A program made the position numbers and the translations under genes. DNA of 64,000 bases from Radiobacillus deserti (GTDB taxonomy: Bacteria > Bacillota > Bacilli > Bacillales > Amphibacillaceae). The first letter of the stretch is position 1. Each line of letters begins with the position of its first letter. The stretch is from assembly GCF_007301515.1 (NCBI RefSeq), contig NZ_CP041666.1, positions 310,001 through 374,000 on the forward strand, given 5' to 3'. The notes below the pieces were generated by a model, which saw nothing but the letters and a program-made list of their open reading frames with translations, made no database searches and was not told the DNA's origin. Shown here piece after piece: positions 24,865 through 33,259 of this stretch.

Positions 24865-25023
24865 TTGAAGATTCTAATTATTAGTTTAGTATGTGTCATT
24901 GTTGTTATACTCGTTTTAGGCTTAACACTAATGACCATTTCAAAAGGTTATGGTTATAATCATACGATTGATCCTCTACCTAAGGATGAGAATGAAAAAC
25001 AGAAACCAGAAACGAATACTTGA
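24865..25023 (+). CDS. ytzI: Small membrane protein, YtzI family
   Basis: 52 residues from TTG 24865, 8 nt behind GAAGGAG; an upstream TTG at 24841 is less well placed. One membrane helix (ILIISLVCVIVVILVLGLTLM) followed by TISKGYGYNHTIDPLP, very like Bacillus YtzI, and a short charged tail. Function unknown. Confidence 0.75.
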   Translation: MKILIISLVCVIVVILVLGLTLMTISKGYGYNHTIDPLPKDENEKQKPETNT

Positions 25024-25040
25024 TAGTACTCGGGTAACTT

Positions 25041-25149
25041 TTATCAGCGATTAATTCCGTATATCAGCCAAAAAATCCATATATCAGCGAAAATTTTAGT
25101 ATATCAGCGAAAAAAATTATATCGGCGCTTATCGGCTCGATATCAGCGC
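25041..25149 (-). repeat. Cluster B of ATATCAGCG repeats
   Basis: ATATCAGCG or close variants begin near 25042, 25061, 25081, 25101, 25119 and 25140, about 20 bp apart, with fillers such as AAAATTTTAGT. Opposite orientation to cluster A, same convergent setting (ytzI and adh tails). Confidence 0.8.
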
Positions 25150-25156
25150 TGTGTCA

Positions 25157-25187
25157 TTAAAAAACCCGAACTGATTAGTCCGGGTTT
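25157..25187 (-). terminator. Terminator of the alcohol dehydrogenase gene
   Basis: Minus strand AACCCGGACTAATCAGTTCGGGTT hairpin followed by TTTTAATG. Confidence 0.8.
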
Positions 25188-25199
25188 AACATATTTTAT

Positions 25200-26366
25200 T
25201 TATAGACTTTTCTTGTATATTGCAATAGAGTCTTGCTTGTTTAACTTCTTAAAATTACCGAATTCTGGGCGAGCGATGACTGTTTTTTCTGCCATCTCTT
25301 CAATACTATCCTCTGTTATGTCATAGTCTGCTAAGCGCGCTGGAGCACCAATACTATTCCAGAATTCTCTTAGCTTGCGAATTCCTTCTAATGCAACATC
25401 CCGATCTTCTTTTCCAGCTTCATCCACATCAAACACACGGACAGCTAGCTGCTTAAACCGAGCAACATTTTCGTCTAGAACGTATTCCATCCAGTTAGGA
25501 AAAAGAATGGCTAGTCCACCGCCGTGTGGGATATCATGAACAGCGGATACAGCATGCTCTAAATTGTGGGAAGCCCAATCTCCATTATATCCCATATTCA
25601 CCATTCCATTTAATGCCATTGTACCATTGTATAGGATAGTAGCGCGGTGTTCATAACTTTCTAGGTCAGCTAATAGCTTCGGTGCTGTTTCGATTACGGT
25701 CTTCAAAAGACCTTCAACCATGCGATCCTGTAATAATGTGTTTGGTTCATGGTGGAAGTAATGTTCAAACGCGTGCGACATCATATCCACGATTCCGTAA
25801 ACTGTTTGATCCTTTGGTACCGTGTAGGTATTCACTGGATCAAGAATAGAGAACCTTGGATAACTGTAGGGACTTCCCCATCCGTGTTTCTCATTTGTTT
25901 CCCAGTTCGTAATGACAGAGCCGGCATTCATTTCTGATCCGGTTGCCGCTAAAGTAAGAATAGTTCCGAATGGAAGGGAATCCGTAACAGATGCTTTTTT
26001 AATTACTACATCCCAGAAGTCTCCATCGAATTTAGCGCCTGCTGCGATTGCTTTTGTACAGTCGATTGTACTACCGCCCCCAACAGCTAAAAGAAAGTCG
26101 ATACCTTCTTTTTTGCAAATTTCAACCCCTTTTCGCACGGTTGAAATTCGAGGGTTAGGTTCAACTCCGGAAAGCTCGTACACCTCTGCATCAATTTCAG
26201 ACAAGAGGGAAAGAACTTGGTCATATAAACCATTTCGTTTAATGCTTCCGCCACCATATACTAATAAAACCTTTTTACCGTATTGTGGTACCTCGTGTTT
26301 TAGTTGTTCGACTTGCCCTTCTCCAAAAATTAACTTAGTTGGATTGTAATATGTAAAATTTTGCAT
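25200..26366 (-). CDS. Iron-containing alcohol dehydrogenase (butanol dehydrogenase-like)
   Basis: 388 residues, the usual length for group III ADH (Bacillus YugJ/YugK type). The NAD(P) loop is GGGSTIDCTKAIAAG and iron ligands lie in the His-rich HNLEHAVSAVHDIPHGGGLAILFPNW; LAATGSEMNAGSVITN is characteristic. It interconverts alcohols and aldehydes, often with long or butyl substrates. ATG 26366 has GAGGAGGTTAAAAC upstream. Confidence 0.93.
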   Translation of the reverse strand: MQNFTYYNPTKLIFGEGQVEQLKHEVPQYGKKVLLVYGGGSIKRNGLYDQVLSLLSEIDAEVYELSGVEPNPRISTVRKGVEICKKEGIDFLLAVGGGSTIDCTKAIAAGAKFDGDFWDVVIKKASVTDSLPFGTILTLAATGSEMNAGSVITNWETNEKHGWGSPYSYPRFSILDPVNTYTVPKDQTVYGIVDMMSHAFEHYFHHEPNTLLQDRMVEGLLKTVIETAPKLLADLESYEHRATILYNGTMALNGMVNMGYNGDWASHNLEHAVSAVHDIPHGGGLAILFPNWMEYVLDENVARFKQLAVRVFDVDEAGKEDRDVALEGIRKLREFWNSIGAPARLADYDITEDSIEEMAEKTVIARPEFGNFKKLNKQDSIAIYKKSL

Positions 26367-26482
26367 GTTTTAACCTCCTCACTCTCTATATGATGAACAA
26401 TATTATTTCAGTTGTAAAGAAATAAACATCTTTATCATAACCATATTGATCGGTTATATGAGAGAAGAGAGGAGGTTCTGAA

Positions 26483-27574
26483 TTATACTTGAACAGGTGG
26501 ACCGATATATTTAGATTGTGGGCGGAATATTGTATTGTTCATAGATTGCTCTAAACAATGGGCAGTCCACCCAACCACTCTACTTGCAGTAAAGGTAGGG
26601 GTAAAATAGGCTGGCTCCATATCAATAGCCTTCATGATTGCCGCGGCATAAAATTCAACATTCGTGTACAAACGTCTTCCCGGTTTCCACTCATTTAATA
26701 GCTGGATAGCTTTTTGCTCAACGTTTATAGCTAAGTCTAGCCAAGCGTCTTTTCCTGCCAATTGTTTCAGCCTATGCTTTAGTACCTCTGCTCGAGGATC
26801 GATAGTCCTGTACACGCGATGTCCAAATCCCATCAGCTTCTCTCCGTTTTTTAGTTTTGTTCTAATTACATCATCAGTGTTTCCGTCTTCCATAACATCG
26901 TCTAGTAGTTGTATAACTCCGGTTGGTGCACCACCATGTAGTGGTCCCTTCATCGTACCGATGGCAGATGTTACAGCGGACACAAGATCAGATTCTGTAG
27001 ATGTAGTTACTCTAGCGGCAAAGGTGGAAGCATTAAGCCCGTGGTCCATCGTCAAAATGAAGTAAGTTTCCAGAGCTTTTTTGTGGTAATTATTAGGCTT
27101 TCTGCCTGTCAATACACGTAAATAGTAATCTACAAAATCCACTTCTTCTGGAATTTCAGGCATAGATGTATCCTCAAGTTGGTTCTTCCTATAGCCGATA
27201 ACCGTTGGAAGCATAGCTGTAATCTGGATAGCCTGCTCTTTTGGTTCTCTCAAATAGAACGTCGGAGAACTAAGGGAAGAAACAACGGTACGCAGTACAG
27301 ACATGAGATCCATATCATGGGGTAAGGTAAGAAGGATCTTTTCTATATACGTTGGAATAGTTCGATACCCACTCATTTTCCTCTTTAAGGAATTAAGCTC
27401 CTGTTCATTTGGTATATACCCTTCCCAAAGTAAGAATGCTACTTCCTCAAATGAATAATGCTCGGCTAAATAGGAAGCATTGTAGCCTCTATATATCAGT
27501 TGTCCCTTTTCACCATCTACATGACTAATGGAGGTTTCGGTAGCGATAATCCCTTTCAAACCGGGTTGTATCAT
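26483..27574 (-). CDS. citA: Citrate synthase, minor (CitA type)
   Basis: 363 residues from ATG 27574, 9 nt after AAAGGAG (a TTG three codons upstream overlaps the ribosome site). Condenses oxaloacetate and acetyl-CoA. Active-site histidines are His213 (GPLHGGAP) and His252 (GFGHRVYR). The residue that is normally the catalytic Asp, in the NVDFYSG motif, is Glu307 here (NVEFYAA). RPQSKYIGPP near the end is typical. Divergent from a LysR gene, as in Bacillus citA-citR. Confidence 0.92.
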   Translation of the reverse strand: MIQPGLKGIIATETSISHVDGEKGQLIYRGYNASYLAEHYSFEEVAFLLWEGYIPNEQELNSLKRKMSGYRTIPTYIEKILLTLPHDMDLMSVLRTVVSSLSSPTFYLREPKEQAIQITAMLPTVIGYRKNQLEDTSMPEIPEEVDFVDYYLRVLTGRKPNNYHKKALETYFILTMDHGLNASTFAARVTTSTESDLVSAVTSAIGTMKGPLHGGAPTGVIQLLDDVMEDGNTDDVIRTKLKNGEKLMGFGHRVYRTIDPRAEVLKHRLKQLAGKDAWLDLAINVEQKAIQLLNEWKPGRRLYTNVEFYAAAIMKAIDMEPAYFTPTFTASRVVGWTAHCLEQSMNNTIFRPQSKYIGPPVQV

Positions 27575-27599
27575 CGTAAGCAACTCCTTTGATATCTGA

Positions 27600-27680
27600 C
27601 TTATTTATGATTATAAAAGGTTTAGATAATTATTAAAATTAAATATAATTAATGATAATAATTAAAATTATTAATAAAGG
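27600..27680. promoter_or_regulatory. citA-citR divergent control region with dyads
   Basis: An extremely AT-rich spacer with near-palindromic runs (TAATTATTAAAATTAAATATAATTA and ATTAATGATAATAATTA-like parts) that fit the T-N11-A dyads of LysR proteins. CitR would bind here to repress citA and itself. Exact site not resolved. Confidence 0.5.
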
Positions 27681-27691
27681 GAGGTGGATGT

Positions 27692-28573
27692 ATGGAATTA
27701 AATTGGTTAAAAACGTTTGTCGTTGCAGCGGAAGAAGGAAACTTTCGTAGGACAGCAGAAGTGTTATATGTTTCTCAGCCAACCGTAACGGTCCATATCA
27801 GACAGCTGGAAAAACATGTAGGAGTTTCTTTGTTTGAACGGAGTAATAATCGAGTAGTCTTATCTGAAGAAGGAAGAAAATTTCTGTCTCATGCAAGGCG
27901 AGTACTAGGGGTTTATGAAGAAAGTATGCAGGATATGAATACGATATCCCAAGGTTATTTAACTAAGCTAAGAATTGCAATTTCACCTTTAATTGCAGAT
28001 ACAATTCTTCCATATATATTAAAACAGTATGTGACGCAGCATCCAAAGGTAGAGGTTACGGTAAATATATTAGAATCGGCAGATATTGAGGGAGCTGTTC
28101 AATTAGAAGAAGTGGATATAGGTTTATCTTGTATGCCTGCTAAACAGGACGAACTTACAACAGAATTGCTTTATGAAGATGAAGTGATCCTTGTTACGAG
28201 TCATGATGGTATAGACAGTGAATCAGCTCCTCCAATTGATGTGGAAGAGCTTATAGAGTCCAACTACATATTGACACATAACCATCCAGGGTATTGGGAT
28301 TTATTATTGCGTGATTTAAAGGCAATGTTTCCTGCGGTGAAATGTATGAAAGTTTCTCAGGTTCATATTACGAAGCGATTTATCACGGAAGGTATTGGAA
28401 TTTCATTTTTACCGAGGGCAACAGTGAGAAGAGAGCTATTGGAAGGTAGGCTAATTGATGTGTATTGGCCGAATAAAGAACTTCCTAAGGCGAACACGTA
28501 CATCATCACGAAATATAACCATTCATCGGAAAGAGAATTCATGAAGTTTTTGACGAATTATCACTTTACATAA
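27692..28573 (+). CDS. citR: LysR-family transcriptional regulator (CitR-like)
   Basis: 293 residues. N-terminal LysR helix-turn-helix (LNWLKTFVVAAEEGNFRRTAE, LYVSQPTVTVHIRQLEKHVG) and a C-terminal substrate-binding domain ending FLTNYHFT. ATG 27692 follows GGGAGGTGG. Placed back-to-back with citA, as in Bacillus subtilis where CitR represses citA; the name rests mainly on this arrangement. Confidence 0.88.
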   Translation: MELNWLKTFVVAAEEGNFRRTAEVLYVSQPTVTVHIRQLEKHVGVSLFERSNNRVVLSEEGRKFLSHARRVLGVYEESMQDMNTISQGYLTKLRIAISPLIADTILPYILKQYVTQHPKVEVTVNILESADIEGAVQLEEVDIGLSCMPAKQDELTTELLYEDEVILVTSHDGIDSESAPPIDVEELIESNYILTHNHPGYWDLLLRDLKAMFPAVKCMKVSQVHITKRFITEGIGISFLPRATVRRELLEGRLIDVYWPNKELPKANTYIITKYNHSSEREFMKFLTNYHFT

Positions 28574-28576
28574 AAA

Positions 28577-28813
28577 GGGGCTGGGACATAACGAAAAGGA
28601 TAAGCCGAAAAGCCGAACAACAGCGTATACTAGCCCCGGAAATATACGTAGACTCCAGTGGGGAGAAAGGCATCGGTGAGACCTCACAGTGCGTCAGCAC
28701 GAGGAGGCTCACCAACCGCCCGCGGAAAGCGTAGTATATTTCCGGAGCTGGGTATAGGAACTAATGATAATTGTACGTTTTTTCATTGCTTACTATTCTT
28801 TTGTCCCAGCCTC
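28577..28813 (+). repeat. GGCTGGGACA element, copy 2 (full length)
   Basis: 237 bp filling the convergent spacer between citR and the isomerase. Outer inverted ends GGGGCTGGGACA and TGTCCCAGCCTC; inner arms CCCGGAAATATACG and GTATATTTCCGG; innermost GGTGAG and CTCACC around a GTGCGTCAGCAC hairpin. Nested, so it can fold as a long branched structure. Confidence 0.88.
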
Positions 28814-28817
28814 CACA

Positions 28818-29618
28818 TTAACCGAAGTTCTGAAAAGAGTTTTGCTTGTGTATGAAATGTTTTAAAAATTTGGTGTTCGTCAGCAGACTATAAAGAGATT
28901 TATTGTTTTCAAATCCTTCTATGACGATAGGATGTCGGAATGCTTGAAGCTCCTCAAGAAAAGGATTTAAATCAGCGACTCCTGTTCCAAGTGGAAGATG
29001 ATTTACGTATTCATTGCAGTCACTTAAGTGTACTTTATTAATTCGGTTCGTTCTTTTAAAGTAATCTAATATATTCTCGGTCAATGGAACGTGAGCAGAA
29101 TCGAACGTAACGTACACATTATCCGGTAGTTCTTCCAGCAGTCGATTTATCTGCTCAGGTGTAATAATAATTTCTTTTTCTTTTGGCTCCATCAACTCTA
29201 AGGAAAGGTCCACATCTGCCTGCTTTGCAAATTGTGCAAGATGTTGTAGGTTTTCAATCATACCTTGATAATGATAATCTAACCAATCCGATTCTAACGT
29301 CATTTTTCCAGGGTGAATCGTTACTGAGGATGCGCCGATTTGCTGGGCGAGTACAATAGACTTCTCTATTTCACGAATAGATTGTCTCTGAATTCCTTTG
29401 TTTAACGATGTAATATTTAAATCCCAACTTGCAGCATGTAAACTAAGATCCATTCCACAAATTTGATTCGTCTGAACCATACTTTCAATGGTTGTGTCAT
29501 GGTACCAAACCTGCTCTGCCCAAACTTCTACACCATTGTATTCTAATTGCTTTGCGATACGCAGGACATCATTAATTGGATAAGCCCAGCATAAAGTGGA
29601 GGAGAGATAGAGATTCAT
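28818..29618 (-). CDS. Xylose isomerase-like TIM-barrel sugar isomerase/epimerase
   Basis: 266 residues with the AP-endonuclease-2/IolE-like fold: EYNGVEVWAEQVWYHD, LSLHAASWDLNIT, VTIHPGKM, LSLELMEPKE, VYVTFDSAHVPLT, IVIEGFEN. These supply metal ligands (Glu, Asp, His) typical of the family. The substrate is unknown; the small barrel suggests a sugar or inositol derivative. ATG 29618 follows GAAAGGGCTGGTTAA. Confidence 0.82.
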   Translation of the reverse strand: MNLYLSSTLCWAYPINDVLRIAKQLEYNGVEVWAEQVWYHDTTIESMVQTNQICGMDLSLHAASWDLNITSLNKGIQRQSIREIEKSIVLAQQIGASSVTIHPGKMTLESDWLDYHYQGMIENLQHLAQFAKQADVDLSLELMEPKEKEIIITPEQINRLLEELPDNVYVTFDSAHVPLTENILDYFKRTNRINKVHLSDCNEYVNHLPLGTGVADLNPFLEELQAFRHPIVIEGFENNKSLYSLLTNTKFLKHFIHKQNSFQNFG

Positions 29619-29760
29619 TTAACCAGCCCTTTCTAGTCCACATATTTGATGTACAAGTAAATACGAACGAACAACGAGATTCCTTCTTTCCATCATAGTG
29701 CATTTACATGAAAGATATTTAAAGAGGACGTTTATTTTGTATAAAGTTTATGTAAATTTA

Positions 29761-29802
29761 GAGGGCTGATAAGAAGGTCGACCATGACCCCTTATCAGCC
29801 TC
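29761..29802 (-). terminator. Inverted repeat after the SDR gene
   Basis: GAGGGCTGATAAG and CTTATCAGCCTC make an 11-12-bp stem with an 18-nt loop. The following minus-strand sequence (TAAATTTAC) is only moderately T-rich. Confidence 0.55.
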
Positions 29803-29807
29803 TATGA

Positions 29808-30674
29808 CTAGGAGCTTACCATTTTTCCTCCGTTCACATGGATAACTTGCCCTGTCACGTAAGAGGAATCGGAGGAAGCTAGATACACATACGCAGGAGC
29901 TAACTCAAAAGGCTGCCCAGCTCGTTTCATTGGTACATCACTTCCGAACGTAGCTACGTCCTCCGCAGAAAAGCTAGACGGAATTAATGGAGTCCAAACA
30001 GGACCAGGTGCAACAGCATTTACGTATATATCTCGGTCAACTAAGTTTTGAGATAGTGCTCGTGTAAATCCAACAATCGCACCTTTCGTAGCGGAATAAT
30101 CTAACAGTTGCTTATTTCCTTCATAAGCCACAATTGAAGTAGTATTGATAATCTTAGATCCGGCTTTTAAATAAGGTAGTGCAGCCTTAGTGAGATAAAA
30201 GAAAGCAAATATGTTCGTTCTAAAGGTGTCCTCTAATTGCTCTGATGAAATATCCAGAAGGCTGCTTTGAGGAAATTGGACCCCATGGTTATTGACTAAA
30301 ATATCTATTTTTCCGAAAGCTTGCGCGGTGGATTGAATCACATGGTGGCAATGATCCTCATCTCTTAAATCTCCAACAATAAGAAGACATTTTCTACCTA
30401 ATTGTTCAATTCTTTGTTTTGTTCGAAAGGCATCCTCATTCTCATATGGATAGTAGTAAGCGATGACCACATCAGCACCTTCCTTAGCAAAAGCAATGGA
30501 AGTTGCTGCACCGATTCCGCTATCCCCTCCTGTAACAATCGCTACTTTATTGAGTAATTTTCCGGTGCCTTTATATGCTGGATCCTCCACAATAGGTGGT
30601 GGAACCATTAACCCTTCAATCCCAGGTTGCTGAGGCTGATGTTGTGGAGGGAAATTTAGGTTTTGAGATTCCAT
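29808..30674 (-). CDS. SDR-family oxidoreductase (YhxD/YhdF-like)
   Basis: 288 residues; the N-terminal proline/glutamine-rich extension (FPPQHQPQQPGIEG) is typical of the glucose-1-dehydrogenase-like stress SDRs. Rossmann motif is TGGDSGIGAATSIAFAKEGADV; the catalytic Ser and Tyr-x3-Lys lie in NTTSIVAYEG and YSATKGAI. Uses NAD(P) on an unknown alcohol or carbonyl. ATG 30674 follows AAGGAGGAGTATGC. Divergent from a TetR operon. Confidence 0.9.
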   Translation of the reverse strand: MESQNLNFPPQHQPQQPGIEGLMVPPPIVEDPAYKGTGKLLNKVAIVTGGDSGIGAATSIAFAKEGADVVIAYYYPYENEDAFRTKQRIEQLGRKCLLIVGDLRDEDHCHHVIQSTAQAFGKIDILVNNHGVQFPQSSLLDISSEQLEDTFRTNIFAFFYLTKAALPYLKAGSKIINTTSIVAYEGNKQLLDYSATKGAIVGFTRALSQNLVDRDIYVNAVAPGPVWTPLIPSSFSAEDVATFGSDVPMKRAGQPFELAPAYVYLASSDSSYVTGQVIHVNGGKMVSS

Positions 30675-30741
30675 GCATACTCCTCCTTAAAGATGAATTC
30701 CTTCTACCCTATTCGAGAAAATGGGCAGAAGTGCATGTCAA

Positions 30742-30770
30742 TTGACAGGGATATAAAGAGACCCTATAAT
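30742..30770 (+). promoter_or_regulatory. Consensus sigma-A promoter of the TetR-MFS operon
   Basis: TTGACA (30742-30747), 17-bp spacer, TATAAT (30765-30770): both hexamers perfect, so it should be strong unless repressed. Confidence 0.85.
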
Positions 30771-30802
30771 TCTAACCATTGCAGAACTATACAGTTCATT
30801 TT

Positions 30803-30816
30803 TGACTGTTTAGTCA
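30803..30816. promoter_or_regulatory. Candidate TetR operator
   Basis: TGACTGTTTAGTCA, a TGACT/AGTCA palindrome about 26 nt after the likely transcript start and 18 nt before the start codon. Self-repression is the usual arrangement for TetR genes. Confidence 0.6.
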
Positions 30817-30833
30817 TAGAGGGTGGGAGAGTT

Positions 30834-31739
30834 TTGAAAGACAAACGATTGAAAATTATGGAAGCAGCTATGCATTTATTTTCTTCAAAGGGATATTTCT
30901 CTACGTCTGTTCAGGAAATAGCCGAATACTGTGGTGTTTCTAAAGGGTCGGTTTATACCTTTTTTGATTCAAAGGAAGCGCTACTTCTTGAGGTCTTTCA
31001 ATATAATCATGAGAAAATGATGGATCGAGCAAGGTCTGTCATTTTGAATCAGTCAATTTCCCCCGAAGAGCGCTTCGAAAAAATGATTATCGTAGAATTA
31101 GAAGGATTAAAAGATAATAAGGATTTCTTCAATACTATTTCGAGGTCTCTGCCAGGGAATAATCAAATCAGACTGTTCATGAAGAATATTAGAAGAACGA
31201 TGGTCAACTGGCATAAGCATATTCTTGAGGACATATTTGGAGACGAGGTTCGTCCTAATATATGGGACGTTACCTTCATGTTTCAAGGGATTATGAAGGA
31301 GTACACGCATTTAATTACCCAAGAGCAAAAACCCCTTTCCCTCTCAGAGGTAGCTCACGCTATTTATGAATCTGTAGATGCCATTGTTCAGAAAAGAAAA
31401 CGGAAAGAGCCTGTTATTCCTTTGAAAGTCATGGATGAGTATGAAGCATCTCCAAACCCTTTTTCGTTTGATGAAAAAGAGACGGTGGAAGAGTTTATAC
31501 AACGACTGAAACGTAAATTACACCATTTTAAGATGGATAATACCGAAAAGGAAGAACTGATGGACTCTATTCAGCTGCTAGTAGAAGAGGATCAAAGAGA
31601 ACATCCTAGGATGTTTCTTATCAAAGCAATCTTAACCCATTTGTCTGGATATTCAGATATAAAACCAGAAGTGGAAAATCTACGATTAATGTTAGTAAAA
31701 GAAACAAATAAAAAGGGGATGAGAACACATGACAAATGA
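30834..31739 (+). CDS. TetR/AcrR-family regulator with long C-terminal domain
   Basis: 301 residues from TTG 30834 after GGGTGGGAGAG; the upstream frame has no ribosome site. The N-terminal HTH (about 6-50) reads KIMEAAMHLFSSKGYFSTSVQEIAEYCGVSKGSVYTFFDSKEALL. It is longer than the usual 190-220 residues; after about residue 200 a charged helical extension (KRKLHHFKMDNTEKEELMDSI) follows that I do not recognise. It overlaps the transporter gene by 11 bp, so it most likely represses that exporter. Confidence 0.85.
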   Translation: MKDKRLKIMEAAMHLFSSKGYFSTSVQEIAEYCGVSKGSVYTFFDSKEALLLEVFQYNHEKMMDRARSVILNQSISPEERFEKMIIVELEGLKDNKDFFNTISRSLPGNNQIRLFMKNIRRTMVNWHKHILEDIFGDEVRPNIWDVTFMFQGIMKEYTHLITQEQKPLSLSEVAHAIYESVDAIVQKRKRKEPVIPLKVMDEYEASPNPFSFDEKETVEEFIQRLKRKLHHFKMDNTEKEELMDSIQLLVEEDQREHPRMFLIKAILTHLSGYSDIKPEVENLRLMLVKETNKKGMRTHDK

Positions 31740-33183
31740 ATGGCCAGAAGAAAATTCAAAGACCTTTCACCGTTTTCCGATTGTTGCCGTTCTTTTGGCA
31801 GGTGGATTTGTTGCTATATTGAACCAAACCTTATTGGCAACTGCGACACCACATATTATGGCTGATTTTAATATTTCGGAAAACACGGCCCAATGGCTAA
31901 CTACTATTTTTATGCTTGTAAACGGGGTCATGATTCCAGTCACGGCATTTTTAATTGAAACCTTTACGACGAGGAGACTCGTTCTTGTAGCGTTGAGCGT
32001 ATTCGCGGTTGGAACTGCAATCTGTATCTTTGCACCAACCTTCTTTATTTTGATGGTTGGAAGAGTGGTTCAAGCGAGTGGAGCAGGAATTATGATGCCA
32101 CTTATGATGACCGTGTTTCTAACCATCTTTCCGATTGAAAAACGGGGAGCTGCAATGGGAACCGTCGGCTTGGTCATTTCCTTTGCGCCGGCGATTGGTC
32201 CAACTTTGTCTGGCTGGATTGTAGAGAATTATCCATGGCGCACGATGTTCATGATTATTTTGCCGATCATCATTATAGATATTATTTTTGCATACTTAGC
32301 AATGAAAAATGTGACGAAGCAAACCTTTCCGAAAGTGGATATTCTTTCCATTATCCTCTCTACGTTAGGGTTTGGTGGTTTACTATACGGATTTAGTACC
32401 GCTGGTAATAACGGATGGGATAACGCTCAGGTTATCATCGGGTTAATTGTCGGTATGATTTGCTTAACTTCCTTTATTTTACGCCAGTTTAAATTGGCAC
32501 AGCCAATCCTGGAATTCCGAGTCTTTCAATACAAGACGTTTACAATTACGACCGTCATTGGGATGATCGTATTTATGGGCTTAATCGGTTCAGAGACTAT
32601 TCTTCCGATCTACATGCAAAACATGGTTGGGTTCTCTGCAGTAGAATCAGGTTTTATGATCATGCCTGGTGCACTATTAATGGGGGCAATGTCCCCAATC
32701 ACTGGTCGAATCTTTGACAAAATAGGAGCTCGTTGGCTTGCTATAACTGGTTTATCCATTATGACGATTACGACCTTCTTCCTTACAAACTTATCTGCGG
32801 AAACATCTTTAACCTATTTAACCATTGTATTTGGAATACGAATGTTTGGGATGTCTATGGTGATGATGCCTGTGACAACTGCAGGTTTAAATCAGCTTCC
32901 ATTGAAGCTTATCCCACATGGAACGGCTATGAATAACACGATGCGTCAAGTTGCGGCTTCAATAGGAACTGCAATACTTGTTACGGTTATGACTTCGGCT
33001 ACCTTACAAACCGGAACAGCAGGAGATCCGAGCGGGCGAATTCATGGTGTTAATGTTGCCTTTTGGGTTGCAACAGGATTATCTGTAATTGGCTTGCTAC
33101 TTTCTTTCTTTATAAAAAGCCCAGCCAAAGAAAAAGAAGAAAAAAATGTGTCATCAACGAATTTAAAGCGTGCTGAATCCTAA
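31729..33183 (+). CDS. MFS drug efflux transporter, DHA2 (EmrB/QacA/LmrB) family
   Basis: 484 residues and about 14 membrane helices. The conserved stretches are FVAILNQTLLATATPHIMADF, ENTAQWLTTIFMLVNG, GRVVQASGAGIMMPLMMTVFLTIFP and SFAPAIGPTLSGWIVE. A proton/drug antiporter of the plasma membrane, nearest to LmrB/MdtP of Bacillus. ATG 31729 lies in the end of the TetR gene with AAAAAGGGGATGAG upstream. Ends in a short charged tail. Confidence 0.93.
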   Translation: MTNEWPEENSKTFHRFPIVAVLLAGGFVAILNQTLLATATPHIMADFNISENTAQWLTTIFMLVNGVMIPVTAFLIETFTTRRLVLVALSVFAVGTAICIFAPTFFILMVGRVVQASGAGIMMPLMMTVFLTIFPIEKRGAAMGTVGLVISFAPAIGPTLSGWIVENYPWRTMFMIILPIIIIDIIFAYLAMKNVTKQTFPKVDILSIILSTLGFGGLLYGFSTAGNNGWDNAQVIIGLIVGMICLTSFILRQFKLAQPILEFRVFQYKTFTITTVIGMIVFMGLIGSETILPIYMQNMVGFSAVESGFMIMPGALLMGAMSPITGRIFDKIGARWLAITGLSIMTITTFFLTNLSAETSLTYLTIVFGIRMFGMSMVMMPVTTAGLNQLPLKLIPHGTAMNNTMRQVAASIGTAILVTVMTSATLQTGTAGDPSGRIHGVNVAFWVATGLSVIGLLLSFFIKSPAKEKEEKNVSSTNLKRAES

Positions 33184-33209
33184 AATTGTGGAAGATAAAT
33201 GCTAGAATA

Positions 33210-33255
33210 ATTCCCTCCTTCATCTGTCACACTATACAAGATGAACGGAGGGAAT
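33210..33255 (+). promoter_or_regulatory. Long hairpin sequestering the amino-acid permease ribosome site
   Basis: ATTCCCTCCTTCATCT (33210-33225) pairs with AGATGAACGGAGGGAAT (33239-33255), with one bulged base and a 13-nt loop. The Shine-Dalgarno CGGAGGG (33246-33252) is inside the 3' arm, so the ribosome site is occluded when the hairpin forms. No T-run follows, so it is not a simple terminator. Confidence 0.65.
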
Positions 33256-33259
33256 GATC

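Noticed and set aside
28577..28813. Insertion sequence at the large repeats
   Set aside because: No transposase frame within or nearby and no visible target duplication; better described as a non-coding repeat or MITE-like element.
28658..28855. 65-codon frame inside the large repeat and into the isomerase gene
   Set aside because: Coding look comes from the GC-rich repeat; runs across the repeat boundary and into an antisense gene.
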